Below are positions 33,301 to 44,638 of a stretch of 64,000 bases of DNA, piece after piece. Origin of the DNA: Cheiracanthium punctorium (Eukaryota; Arthropoda; Arachnida; Araneae; Cheiracanthiidae); NCBI GenBank assembly GCA_038373885.1, contig JAWZYV010012258.1, positions 62,001 through 126,000 of the forward strand, written 5' to 3'. The first letter of the stretch is position 1. Each line of letters starts with the position of its first letter. The notes under the pieces were generated by a model. That model saw only the letters and a program-made list of their open reading frames with translations, did no database searches and was not told the DNA's origin. The translations under genes and the position numbers were made by a program.

Positions 33301-33852
33301 TTGAATGTGTTCTGCTAGCCGTTCTCGGCTAACTTACCAACGACGATAAACAGTATCAACTAGTCTACCGATGACGATAACGAATGTCATACTGTTGCAA
33401 AATTCATCGGACGTCAAAGATTGGCCTTTTATGCGATGCCCAGAGACAGTCCTAAACGTTTGCTCGCATTGGGCTTTGGTGAATGACAAATGCCAAAATT
33501 TTCGACTGCGGTGATTTATTGCTTCGGTTTGTATAACTGGTCTCAAAAGGAAATTGGACAGTTTCATTAAAGTTAGAGGCTCTTCTATAAAATTTTGTTG
33601 TTTTTGTTTTTCCTGCAATTTACGTATAAAATTCTCAATTTCTGCATTTTCTCGTTTATCTTACTTAGAAATGCAAACAGAAGCTGACATTACCAGCAAA
33701 ACAAGATTAAAAAAAAAAAAAAAATACGCATCTCTGAACAATAGCATGCTGCAGTAAACATATCTGAAGGACGCATCGAAAACTTTTGAAAAGTAAGGGA
33801 TCAATTTTTGTTTTTAGAAAGCTATTCTAGTAACGGAAAATGTCAATCTCAG

Positions 33853-34005
33853 CTGATAGCCTTGTCGATGGGAATATCGTATGAGAAGAATACAGGAGCA
33901 GAATAGTTTCCGGTCCTGATCCTTCACTGGATCAGAATTGATTTTAAAGATTCTTTTTGATGTCTTCGTTGTCAGACAATATAGCGTCGCCTTTCCCCCT
34001 CTTGT
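33853..34005 (-). pseudogene. Decayed copy of the 30.8-kb exon
   Basis: Aligned with 30,767-30,917 it keeps the acceptor (gtcgtccag), the shared run ATCCAGTGAAGGATCA and a GGAAACTATT segment. Single-base indels break the frame at least twice and the donor is CAG|ctgaga instead of gt. Similarity continues past the splice site. It shows no sign of function. Confidence 0.7.
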
Positions 34006-34230
34006 CTGGACGACATCAGTTATTCTTTCTTTTTTTGTACAGTACAGATTTACAACTTAAAAAAAAAAAAATTAGACATTTTATTTTCACCAGATGCGCA
34101 TTCACCTGAATTAAAATTAACATTATTCGTGAGTTTTTTTAAACTCACAGTCTAGTCCTCTTGATTGCTTGAGTTTATATCCACAAATAAAATATACTTC
34201 AGATTGTTCTTAAACAGAAGAATCTATACA

Positions 34231-34437
34231 CATGGGCGCCGGCAGCATAGGGCAGGGGGGGCAGTTGCCCCCTTGGATTTTTGCGTTCAGTTTTTCCCTT
34301 GCTTTTTTGTTCTTTCCAACATGGTAACCATACGTTGAAGTAGTCTTTGCCCCCCCCCCCTGGAGTAGTGTTTGCCCCCCCCCTGGTGTAGCCTTTGCTC
34401 CCCCCCTCACCTGGGAAATATTCTGGCGGCGCCCATG
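34231..34437. mobile_element. 207-bp hAT MITE with exact 8-bp TSD
   Basis: TCTATACA flanks it at 34,223-34,230 and 34,438-34,445. The ends CATGGGCGCCGGCAG and, inverted, CATGGGCGCCGCCAG are 14/15 identical. The interior is built of TTTGCCCCCCCC-type units. The 78-codon minus frame here is repeat-derived. Confidence 0.93.
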
Positions 34438-34445
34438 TCTATACA

Positions 34446-35394
34446 TGACTTATTAGCAATTTTAAAGAAACTATGACCGCAATTTGAAATGCTCTTTCAG
34501 AAAGTGTACTAGACATGTTTATAAACAGCACACCTACGTATCTTATAAAACGATTCGGGATAAAAAAATGTTCGGCATAGAAATTGTAATTCAAAATTGG
34601 CTGTGATGCCATTTGTTAAAAAAATACACAGTTCTATGCCTAATTCTAAAGAAAAATTCCTCAATAGTGTTCTTAAACGTGTTTGTATCAGTGCTTGGTA
34701 AAATTTACGAAACACTTAAGTACATTTTTCGACATATGTCATATAATTCGACTTTTATTTTTTGTTGCCCCAAGCTTTAGAGTCCTTTAAAAGACAAAAT
34801 TAAAACGAAAAACTCTAAGTTGGAAATTCGATGCATTAGTTAGTTTTCCCAACAGGAAAAATATTTTTATGCTTAAACTGAAAGAAATTACGCAGTATTT
34901 ATTTGGATATGAAAAATTAATTGAAAAGCTGGACAAACAATTAGCAATGCTTTTGAGTCTAGCGAATCCACCCAAAGGACAAGACTAAAAGTTTCTTTAA
35001 ATGATATTATTGAAGTTATTTCCTACTAAAAGCACTAATTTTTTGCAATTTCAAATTAGATGTATTGTACTGAAATTAAAGTTTTTGAGAGTCAAAACAG
35101 TGGTTTGCTAAATTTCACTTCCGTGAGAATCCTTCAGTGTTAATGCATTTTGAAATAGTATTTTTTTAATCAACTCATTAGGGACAGAGTAATATTGATA
35201 AGCAATTTGGAGGTAGGGGGGGGAGATGTCATTGGGAATTTTGAAGTAGTATTATTGTGGACATTTCTGGTTAACCCAGATATCTGGTTAACGTTATGGA
35301 TACATTGAATACGATTTCTAATGTACGTTTTTAAGGTTGTTTCTTTAAGAAAGAGACACGGGAGTTTTTAACAGCTTTAAAAACAAACTAATGA
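34446..35394. other. Unannotated AT-rich stretch
   Basis: No gene or element was recognised. It lies within the duplicated 30-52 kb zone and could be intron. Confidence 0.4.
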
Positions 35395-36560
35395 TGTTAA
35401 ACGTTGGGAAAAAATTATAATGCTTCTTCATCAGATCTATGAACTTATATTAACAGTCAACTTATACATCTCATGTACGAGGCGTATTCGGAAAGTAAGT
35501 TCCGTTTTGAAAAAAAAAAGTATTTTTTTTTCAAGCCAGTTTTATTTTTACATGAAAGAACATACCTCGAAAAAAAAAAGTATTTTTTTTTCAAGCCAGT
35601 TTTATTTTTACATGAAAGAACATACCTCAAGCTACTTTTCTAAATAGTTTTCTGCAACGTTCAAATGCTTGTCACAGGGGGTTACCAGCTTTTCTATACC
35701 TTCTTCATAGAAACTTCCCGCCAATGACGATAACCACGACTCCACAGAATTTTTCATTTCATCGTCGGAGGCAAAGACCTCGCCGCCTAGCCCGCGCTTC
35801 ATGTCCAGGAGCTAGTGGTAGTCAGACAGCACCAAGTCTAGGCTGTACGGCGGGTGATCGAACTGCTCCCAACGAAACTGTCGAATCATCTTTTGAGTGT
35901 CACAAGCAGTATGAGGCCGAGCATTGCCATGTAGCAACACAGTTCATTTACCGAGCTTTCCTTTACCGTGCTTTCCTTCCGTGAATTGCACGCCGCAGTT
36001 TTCTTCGCCGTAGTCGTGGTTATTGTCAGAGACGGGAAGTTTCTATGAAGAAGGTATAGAAAAGCTGGCAACCTGCAACGACAAGTGTTTGAACATTGGC
36101 GAAAACTATGTAGAAAAATAGTTAAGGCATGCTCTTTCATGTAAAAATAAAATTGGCTTGAAAAAAATTTTTTTTTCTAATTTTTTCAAAACCGAACTTA
36201 CTTTCCGAATACACCTCGCACTTTTCAGAAAAGATTAAGAGCAAAAATCGCTTTCAAAAATAGGACGGGTCGTTATCCGTTTAGAGAAGCATTGTAAAGT
36301 TTCGTATGCTCCTGTTCCGTTACCTGAATGTTTTCTAACTCGTACAGTTTTAATGTTTACAATCGTACATATTATAGCTTATAAAGAGACATTCTAAAAC
36401 AATTTTGAATCTCTTAGCACGATTGTATTCTTTAAAAAGCTTGTTAAGCTGTTCAAAAATTGCACGATTCCTTATGAGAATGATTTAATTAAGCAACGTA
36501 TGAAACTCAAATACAGTAAAATAAACTCTTCATACATATCGCAATGGCAATCTTTTCTTC
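35395..36560. repeat. Paralogous block N, copy 1 (with mariner insertion)
   Basis: Outside the insertion at 35,476-36,220, this non-coding sequence aligns with 41,755-42,110 and 49,545-49,760. Shared runs include 'aatgcttcttca', 'atacatctcatgta', 'ctttcaaaaatagg' and 'tgtattctttaaaaa'. It is probably a segmental duplicate of intron or spacer. Confidence 0.65.
35476..36220. mobile_element. Fold-back mariner: two 3' ends head to head
   Basis: The ends are TACGAGGCGTATTCGGAAAG and, inverted, TGCGAGGTGTATTCGGAAAG. On the minus strand (about 35,940-35,640) mariner transposase C-terminal sequence is readable: NARPHTACDTQKMIRQFRWE, HPPYSLDL and SDYH. On the plus strand (about 36,020-36,110) the extreme C-terminus appears again (GSFYEEGIEKL, ENYVEK, stop). 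Both termini therefore derive from the 3' end of a mariner gene, in opposite orientation. The N-terminal half of the gene is missing. In the left arm a 60-base segment is tandemly doubled (35,509-35,628). Confidence 0.8.
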
Positions 36561-37125
36561 AGAGGTGGATTTTTCATTAAGCCACTGGAACACAAATATA
36601 AAACATATTTATGATTTTTTTTAAACACCTTTTCATCCGTACTGTTTATCCTAAGTATGTCAAAACTGTAGCCTCACTATCGAAAATTTGTAAAATGTCA
36701 ACTATCTAATATTGGCCTGTCTTTGAGAGTCCATTTTGTTTTGATACCAGAGATGGACTTCAGGTTAGAAATACAACATACCATAGAGGTTTTTTTTTTA
36801 TTTATATGTACCAGAACATGGAAGAACCATGCTTATTAAACGAGTAAGTGTATGAATATGTAAGAATTATGTATTTGCTTAGAATAACTTTCATAAAAAA
36901 TTCTTTAAAAGCTTGTCTAAAGGTTTTACCAGGTAACTAGTATAACTTCAGCATCTTCCCTTTCAACAATCCTAGTTTCTATTGTAAATATTTTTCAAGA
37001 ATAGTAGACAAATTAAAGACTTTCTTTGTTGTTCTGGTTACTCCCCTGTATATTACGAATTATACTGTTTAATCAGAAAATAACATAAAAAACAGTAAAT
37101 TTTATTAAAAATCAAACAAAGGCAT
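36561..37125. other. Unannotated AT-rich stretch
   Basis: No feature recognised. Confidence 0.4.
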
Positions 37126-37127
37126 AA

Positions 37128-37350
37128 TTATGGCCAAGTGTATGACACTCAAGATGGTAGATGGCTTAAGTGTAAAGGCCCAGAGTTCTAGCCTACCACA
37201 CGGCTGCCTGGCTGTAATGGCTTGGATTTGGGGGCAGTTTCCTCTATATGTAACATGAATACGCGTTAGAACCTCTTAGAAGTTTCTCGGCCCAAGGTAC
37301 CCACCCTTTAGGCAGATACCTTTCATGTACATTTACCTTAACATAATACA
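37128..37350 (+). mobile_element. tRNA-derived SINE family S2
   Basis: It matches 43,333-43,560, 49,265-49,510 and 60,083 onward: head '...gtgtatgacactcaagatggtagatggc', body with 'acgcgttagaacctcttagaag' and 'aggcagatac', and an A-rich tail. Confidence 0.65.
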
Positions 37351-38400
37351 CACAAAAAATACATAAACAAAATAACAATAATCGAAACTCCTTTCTTATA
37401 TTGTGCTAAGGTACATTGTGTAATGGCTATGACGCGTTAAATTTAGCTGACAAATTTGTGGAATTATGCAAATTTAGGTCAATAACCCTATTCTTTAAAA
37501 ATAATAAAATTCACCGCCAATAATGACATCATCGTAGCAGATTTACCTTGAAAATATCCGCATAAATGAATAGAAATGTATGGTAATAGCGACAGCATTT
37601 GTCAACAAGACGTATCGAATGGCTTTTGAATGGGCTATTTATTGCAGAACGTAAAGTAATGCTTAGAATAGGCTGAAAAATGCAGTGTTATTTGTGTTAT
37701 CGTAAACTGAACTCTTCTTCTATGTTAGATAATATTTAAAAGTAGTGTGGAACAATTCTGCTGATTTAGAAGCATGTGTATACGTGGAAGATCTGTGGAA
37801 GTTTTTCTGTTTGATTCGCATATTTTAATTATTAATTTTATAAAATATATTTTATTAATTAATTTTATAAAATATATTTTATTAATTATTTTACAGCTTA
37901 TAATTTGCAGCCTATATTTTACTTCTTAATTTGATAAATACACAGCCCATTATCCAAAGCAAGCAGCATAAGAACGGTTTTGAATAATCTTTTAGCTGAC
38001 ATTTAAGAATGAATATCTCTAAAGTAGGGTACATTTAATCAAAATTCAAACTTTGTGTTCTCATTAAGCATACCCTGGTTTAGATATCTTGCAAAGATTT
38101 TAGCTTTCAAGTGAAAAGGAAAAAAATTATAAGAAAATGTAATTTGCAACACTTACATTTTAAATAAAAACATTTATATCTAAAAATAAAGAAATTTGCG
38201 TTTGTATGGACATTTCCAATAAATGCGATCTCTTACGTAAACCGCAATCTTCAAAAATAAATTGCTTTTTCTACACAGCAGGAGAAAGACAACTACAATT
38301 CTTTTCATTCATATTTCAAGCACTGATTTTAGAACTCTAGAAATCCCTTCACTAATCTGAAGCACTACTTGAAGCACTTCTTGAAGAAAAAAAAGAAAAA
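37351..38400. other. Unannotated; 31-bp tandem at 37,828-37,888
   Basis: AT-rich DNA. 'attaattttataaaatatatttt' is doubled at about 37,830-37,885. No gene. Confidence 0.4.
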
Positions 38401-38462
38401 GAACAACGTTTTCTCTAGCGTGAGCGAAATTGGTTTTGTCAACAAAATATGTCAATTTCAGC

Positions 38463-38600
38463 CGATAAACACGTCGATTGAAGATATCTGAGGAAAGAAG
38501 AATTCTGGAAAGGAAATAGTTTCCGGTCAGATCCTTGACTTTTTCTTCTTCTTTTCTTCTGATTTCATTGATTTTGAAATTCTTTTCCAACGTTTCTTGG
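38463..38600 (-). pseudogene. Second decayed copy of the 30.8-kb exon
   Basis: On the minus strand GTCAAGGATCTGACCGGAAA and CTATTTCC align with the KD.TGNYF region of the intact exon, and the post-donor run GAAATTGACATATT is also conserved. The first half is replaced by an AGAAGAAAAGAAG-rich tract and the donor GT is lost. It is the most diverged of the three copies. Confidence 0.6.
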
Positions 38601-39961
38601 CACGAGCTGAAATATTATTCCTTTTGATATCAAAATATCGGTGGCTTCCTTATCGTTTACTTCAGTTTTCTACATCTTGATAATTTACGCTTCTCCTTAT
38701 AAGCGCCATTTTTTTTTCGACCTGCAAATAGAAAAGAAAAAAAATGTAGAAAGAATGCTGTTACTGTCACAATGAAATGAAAAACATTATAAATGATATT
38801 TATAACAACTGAAAAAAGTTTACTTTCTTTGTAAGTTTTCAAGAGCCCAACGCAATACAAAATTGTTCTCCTCTCCTTTTTTTCAGGTTAATCGTTTCAG
38901 GTTTTCGATTTTTTTAGACATACGTTATTTTCGCAAGAAAAGAAAGTCTTTGTCTCTACAAAGGCCGACTGCTTCGTTTTATAGCCCCTTTTTTAGAAAA
39001 ACTCACCGCCTGAAACGTGTTTTTGACATTAACTTATGGCTGAGTTTTAAATGAAAAATGGCGTTATTCGATGAAAATTGCATTGGTATTTTCTGCTTCA
39101 AAAATCTAGTGGCGACTTCAACATCAAACCACTTTATAGCACTGCATAGTGACTTTCAAAAGCCAGCTCTCTGCATGGCATTATTGTTTGGTCTTATAAA
39201 ACGTGTAAAACTTGAAAAAAACTTTCATATTTTAAGTGCATTGGGAAGGACTTAATAAAAGAATGTTTTATTTCATTAATCAACAAAACATTTTTATATG
39301 ATCTGCGAATAATAATTGACCTTAGTTTTCGCTATATGTAAAAAGATGTTTACCATTTCAAAAGAAATTAAAAAAATGTTTTAAACTGAGTAATCAATTA
39401 TTATGTTATCAATTGTGTTTTTTTCATTTCACTACTTTGAATTTGATGAGCTGAAAGAGAAGAATGTATTCCGAACAAGCATACAGTTAAAATGTTTCTA
39501 AGGCTGTTTTGGATTCCCAAGTGCATGACATGGAAAATTACTAATCCCCAAAATATTTAATTTCTAGTAAAAAGAAAGGAATATATATATATATTTTAAG
39601 GTTTTATTTTCATAAGTTTCAATGCTATATGCTACAAGTCTTGATCAATCTACGAAGAAAATTATACAGAGACTAAAATATAAATAATATTCCTTTTAAA
39701 TTTTTCTGGGAAAATAATCTTTAAGTTTATAATTTCAAGCATTAGAATACTAAACGCAACAAATGTACATAGAAAACTTTAGGCAGATGGAATCCCATGA
39801 TACCCTAAACTTACAAAAGTTTTAGCAAGAGATACAAGGCTTTCGCTAGAAACAAATAATTTAACATACATGTCAATAATAGCACAGTGTTTCATTCAGA
39901 CAAGTAGGTAAACATATGGTTGAATCTGAGCAGTCAGAATTTTATTTGTACAACAGTACTC
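38601..39961. other. Unannotated AT-rich stretch
   Basis: Open frames at 38,863-39,054 and 39,058-39,255 (plus) are adjacent but show no motif or conserved splice context; not called. Confidence 0.35.
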
Positions 39962-39968
39962 TTAAAGT

Positions 39969-40202
39969 TTTTTTTTATGTCCAATGGCAGGCCTTTTTGG
40001 CATTGGCCACTACTAAGGCCGGAGTTGCTGGTCTCTTTTATAATGGGGGCACCCAGTAGGTGGACCAACGTCGCCCCTATGAAGGGACATACACAAGTGA
40101 CACCTACGTCCAGTCGGGGATCGAACCCCGACTGCTGGGAGTTGAACCCGAAACCGTAGTACGGTGCTTTATCCACCATACAAGATGGTCGGCTCAGTGC
40201 GT
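39969..40202 (-). mobile_element. tRNA-derived SINE family S1, with 7-bp TSD and A tail
   Basis: TTAAAGT flanks it (39,962-39,968 and 40,203-40,209). On the minus strand the head at 40,192-40,120 has an A-box-like 'tatggtggataaagc' and a B-box GGTTCAACTCC. The body has the S1 phrases and an A-run ends the element. It is the cleanest S1 copy here. Confidence 0.85.
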
Positions 40203-40209
40203 TTAAAGT

Positions 40210-41754
40210 GAATGTATTAAAACTATTTCGCCAGAAAAAAAATTTAATCGTTTGCTTTTAAATGAATTAATTTAATGATTACAGGAGTAGTCCATGTTAA
40301 AGAAAATTCAGTTACAGTATGTATATTCTTATCTAAAAAAGTATTTCTTTCCGTCAGTATTAACAGAGACTATTAAAACAACTAATTAACAGAGACTATT
40401 ACAAACAACTAATGCTCAAAATTTGAATTTTGCTTTAACATTTAACTCTAATTTCAGTATTTTCCAAATGATTTAGCAAAAGATCTTTTCATTCTTGTAT
40501 AGAGAAAAAAAATACTATCTAGAAACTAAAAAATAGTTTAATTATTTGATAACCATTTTATGAACATTGCATATAGAGGGATAACTAAATTTCATCAAAA
40601 TATTTTCAATATACCTACTACAGGGAAATTTATTTCCCCGATGTGCATTTATTCGGAATTTAAAGCCTTGATTTAGGTTATATTAAGCGCGTTTATAAAT
40701 CTCAAAATTCCATTTATATAACGGTCTTTTTTAATCATTAATTATATTTACTCCCTATACAATGAAACAACCTAAATACCTGATATAAATTATCTTTTGA
40801 AATCTGTACTGAAATAAATCACACTGCAATAAATTTTATATCCTACTATTCAGAAAGAAATTACATTTTCTATTAATTAAATGCTGCTATAAAATTGAAA
40901 ATATTTTTCTTGTTTAAAAAAGAACTCCAATTATTTTTTTATAACTTTTTAACCAAATCATGATTGAAAGTATCTCCACTAAAACAATATTGTTGTTATC
41001 GATGGGCCGTAATGACTTTTAAATGAGCCTAATTGTCTGGACTAATGACATTCCATTTTAATGGTATTATGATACTCTCTTATGTGTGTATTCAATGTTT
41101 TTTAAGTATTTATTCACCATTATAGAATTTATCTAGGCATGTACTTTTTTGTTTTTTTGCAAACATCAAGTGTCCTCTTTGAAAGCCATTTGGATTCTCT
41201 CAATCTGACTGAGCGAATTGATTGATGACACCAGACGCAGTAATGTAAATGAGAATCCAGAAGAGAATTGCTGGTGAAACTGAAAAAGGAAAAAAACCCG
41301 GGATTCTTTTCAATATGTATGTCGAAGCTATTATCTGGTGTATTATTCCACTGATATGATTATTTAATTTCATTTGTTTAAGAAAACGTTAATGAGTTGT
41401 ACAGGTTACTTTTGATGCAGGCAACAACAGTTTTAGCAAGCGTATTGCAGGACACAGTTTTCATTTTGGTTGTCACAGAAGGAAAAAAATAAATAAAAAA
41501 TATCATGTAATAAGATTGTGTTCAGTTGTAAATAAAAGAAGCAGATTAATATATGTGATTAACAGTAGAGCAAAAATGTCTTATTAGAATCGAGATCAAG
41601 AAACACTGCATCAAATTTCGATTTTTTAAATATTTATAAGATTAAAACATTGCATGGCTGATTTTAAATTTAGTAGCATTTATGCACCTGTGTGACGTTT
41701 ATGTTTTTGATTTGCAGTGCGATTGTCAAAGCAGGACAACTTAAAAAAACAATG
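40210..41754. other. Unannotated AT-rich stretch
   Basis: 'taacagagactatta' is doubled near 40,361 and 40,387. No gene or element recognised. Confidence 0.4.
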
Positions 41755-42300
41755 TTGTTAAACGCGTGAAAAAATCAATAATGCTTCTTCACCGAATGCA
41801 TTATGGACTATTACTAACATTAAAGCTGTATGTTTCATGGAGCTTCAGAAAAAAAATCACAAGCACAAAAACTGCCTTCAAAAATAGGCCAAGGAGTTAC
41901 GTGTTTAGGAAAACATTGCAAAATTCTGTATGTTTAAAGTATTTTCCAGAGTGTTAACATATCTCGTATAAGTGCATTGTTTATGGTAGTTCAGTGTGCA
42001 GCTTGCAAAGAGACATTATAAATGCATCCAAATCCATAATATAATTTTTTTTAAAAGCTGTTAAATGCATGCTGTTGAATTGCATGATTTAAAAAAAGCC
42101 TTAATAGTAACCTATACCAGTGCAACAGCTTAGCTTTGTCTGTCAAAACCTGAGGATTTTTTCATTTAATTTTAAATGTCATGTGTAAAGATCTAATTAT
42201 GTTAAGACTATTATTGTGTGACTATTTATTGACTATTATTGACTTTCTTGCTGAAACGATTTTTCAAGTAGAATTTTAAATAATTCTTACTTCATAGGCA
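41755..42300. repeat. Paralogous block N, copy 2 (empty site for the mariner)
   Basis: It aligns with 35,395-35,475 and 36,221-36,500. At the point where copy 1 carries the fold-back mariner, this copy reads straight through ('tgtttcatggagcttcagaaa'), giving an empty site. Confidence 0.65.
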
Positions 42301-42929
42301 TAGTTATTTACCCTATTTTTAAGACAGTAGAAGTCTGAATATATAAGGTTGTTCAAATAACAGTATAATAAAACAGACATAAATATCTCAGATATAATCT
42401 TTCTCGCTCATTTTCAACACAATATTTGAGAAATCTCGAGGAAAGGCCAAAGCCCTTTCCGCCAAAGCACTCTAACATTTTGTAGAACAATGCCTTTCTT
42501 TATAATAAACGCAAACTGCGGTTAGCGGTTAAAAATGTTTATTTATTGATTTTACTATGAACAGTGGCTAACATCATCACCTGTGTATCCACACAAATTA
42601 AGACCTGTAAAATGTCCAATGTACATCGAATGTCAGTACTTAATAAAATTGGGAAAAACACCACCTTTTTCAGAAATCATTGGCAGGTTTATCTAAGCTT
42701 TTTTTTATAGTGGGTAAGGGGAACCATAAAAGTGAGCATTTTACAGATTGATATCGTTAAAAAAATTGGTGGAATATTGCTTTTTATTGCGATTTCTAAA
42801 ATTTGCCTTGGAAACACACGATCACATGATCACGATAAAGAAAAATCTTTTTATGAAGTAAGTTTTTCTATAGTTTAAAACTTGGTAAGTCTTCCTAAAA
42901 AACAGAAGTTATGTTAACCATTTTTAATG
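42301..42929. other. Unannotated AT-rich stretch
   Basis: No feature recognised. Confidence 0.4.
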
Positions 42930-43042
42930 TACAGGGTGTCTAAAATTATAAACTTTAACGGGAGATAGGGTATTTCGTAAAGATTCGGAATTTCACAGCA
43001 ATCTATGTCCGGCAACGTCAGGGTAAAGAGGCAGTAGTGGTG
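42930..43042 (+). mobile_element. Single mariner-like end
   Basis: TACAGGGTGTCTAAAATTAT is a typical mariner-type terminus at a TA. No inverted partner was found downstream, so the element is truncated, possibly by the minisatellite and SINE that follow. Confidence 0.5.
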
Positions 43043-43332
43043 GCAGATCAGAAAACAACCATCCAGCTAATGGCATCGATAACAGATCAGAAAACACATA
43101 TCCAGCTAATGGCATTGGTAACAGATCAGAAAACACACAACCAGTTAATGGCATCGGTAACAGATCAGAAAACACACAGCCAGTTAATGATATCGGTAAC
43201 AGATCAAAAAATACACATCCAGCTAATGGTATCAAAACACACAGCCAGTTAATAGCATTGGTAACAGATCAGAAAACCCACAGCCAGTTAATGGCATCGG
43301 TATCAGATCAAAAAACACACAGCCAGCTAATG
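43043..43332 (+). repeat. 39-bp minisatellite, about 8 units
   Basis: The unit is CAGATCAGAAAACACACAGC plus CAGTTAATGGCATCGGTAA. Units 5 and 6 are fused by a small deletion. Because 39 is divisible by three, frames stay open on both strands (repeats of MASVTDQKTHSQL on plus, and of MPLTGCVFSDLLP on minus). That explains the three predicted frames here; they are not taken as genes. The last unit runs directly into the SINE head. Confidence 0.92.
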
Positions 43333-43560
43333 ACCGAGTGGACAAGACACTGAACAATGAAAGATGGCTGAAATGTGAAAGTCCACGATTATGGTCCAAG
43401 GTACTCGGCTGTCTATCTAACGGTCTGGAGTTTTGCGAACTTTTCTCCAAATGTAACGTGACTACGTGTTAGAACCCTTTAAAAATCCTCTGCCTGAGGC
43501 ATGCCCTCCTCTTAGGCAGATAGCCCTCGTGCAGCTTTGCTTTAACCCCAAACCAGAAAG
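43333..43560 (+). mobile_element. tRNA-derived SINE family S2
   Basis: Head GACCGAGTGGACAAGACACT, body 'ctatctaacggtctggagtttt', 'acgtgttagaaccc' and 'ttaggcagatagccctcgtgc', as in the 60-kb copy. Confidence 0.7.
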
Positions 43561-43951
43561 CACACAACAGAGTGATTTACTATGGAAGCTTTCGTTGGAC
43601 ATCAAATGACGAACTCGATGTAAACAGCTCATGATGTTACATCAGTAGCTTGAAGTTTGCTTTATCAGACGTCAAGCATGCCTCACACTGACGGCTCATT
43701 GATTGCTGGATACGATGGAGTAAACTAAAAGTTTCATTCACTTTAGTGGCAGCGCAGGCGAGTCTTGTCAACACATACATTACAGACACCATACGTTCAT
43801 GATAAAAGATAGCTTTGAGGCCTCACATAAAGAAATCAAGGCTCGATAAATCGGGTATTTGCGGGGGCTTATGGCCGTCGTTGTTTGATCGTGATTCTAA
43901 AATGCACTTTAAATGATGACTGCCCATGCATTCTAATGTATTGTAAAAGTT
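43561..43951. other. Unannotated stretch
   Basis: No feature recognised. Confidence 0.35.
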
Positions 43952-44020
43952 TTAACCCTTTCAGAACCTGCATCCACAATTGAAGGCACATAAATTACCT
44001 ATACTATCGTACAGAGCGTA
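43952..44020 (+). mobile_element. TTAA-type MITE end, same family as 20,866-20,933
   Basis: TTAACCCTTTCAGAACCTG, then ACCTATACTATCG. See the 20.9-kb entry; only this end is visible. Confidence 0.5.
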
Positions 44021-44047
44021 TTTTTTTTCTTTCCTTTCTTTTAACAG

Positions 44048-44156
44048 CCCTAGTAGCACAATTAGTCCAAAAAACGTTTAAAACACGTTTTTTAACGTCA
44101 AAAAACGTGTTTCCAACGTAATTTAAACGTTTTTTGAACTAGTTGTGCTACTAGGG
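44048..44156. mobile_element. 109-bp palindromic MITE
   Basis: Ends CCCTAGTAGCACAA and, inverted, CCCTAGTAGCACAA are identical, and the whole element folds into one hairpin around CAAAAAACGT repeats. No target duplication is obvious. Confidence 0.85.
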
Positions 44157-44638
44157 AGTTCGCATCATGCTCAATATTTCCTTGCATATTGATCATTCTA
44201 TGATAACAGAATTCAGCTGTCAGAGTTCTCTTTTTTTAAGTTTTTAACGATAACTAATCAACCTGAATCACAAGTTGAAATACATGGAACCTTTAATCCT
44301 TAAAATTACTCAAAACCAGAAACCCAAGAACTGAAAAATATTTAAAACATTGCGTAAAGAATATTTAATCTAATAATTTTCTGGCTGTTCAGAAAAATGC
44401 TCTTCAAATGCTTACTAAACTGTTAGTTTGTAATATTTTGTGCTGAACAATTATACAAAGGAACTTTTATGCAATTCCTTACAACCTTTAGATATTTTTT
44501 CCCTACAGAATTGCAATTTTAAAAGAAAAAAAAAAGTTCCCCGGTTTGTGAAAGGACGTGTGGAACGAATTTTTCTCGCTAATGAGGCATAAGCTCGTGA
44601 AAACCTAAAGACAAAGCTGTCTGGACTTCTCGTTAACT
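44157..44638. other. Unannotated AT-rich stretch
   Basis: No feature recognised. Confidence 0.4.

Noticed and set aside
39058..39255. 65-codon plus-strand frame, and the frame just before it
   Set aside because: No motif, no splice support, and no copy in the duplicated blocks.
43043..43332. CRISPR-like array
   Set aside because: Units are contiguous without spacers and the context is eukaryotic; it is a minisatellite.
43037..43450. Repetitive predicted proteins of 71-80 residues on both strands
   Set aside because: They are translations of the 39-bp minisatellite in different frames, with no splice or start context.
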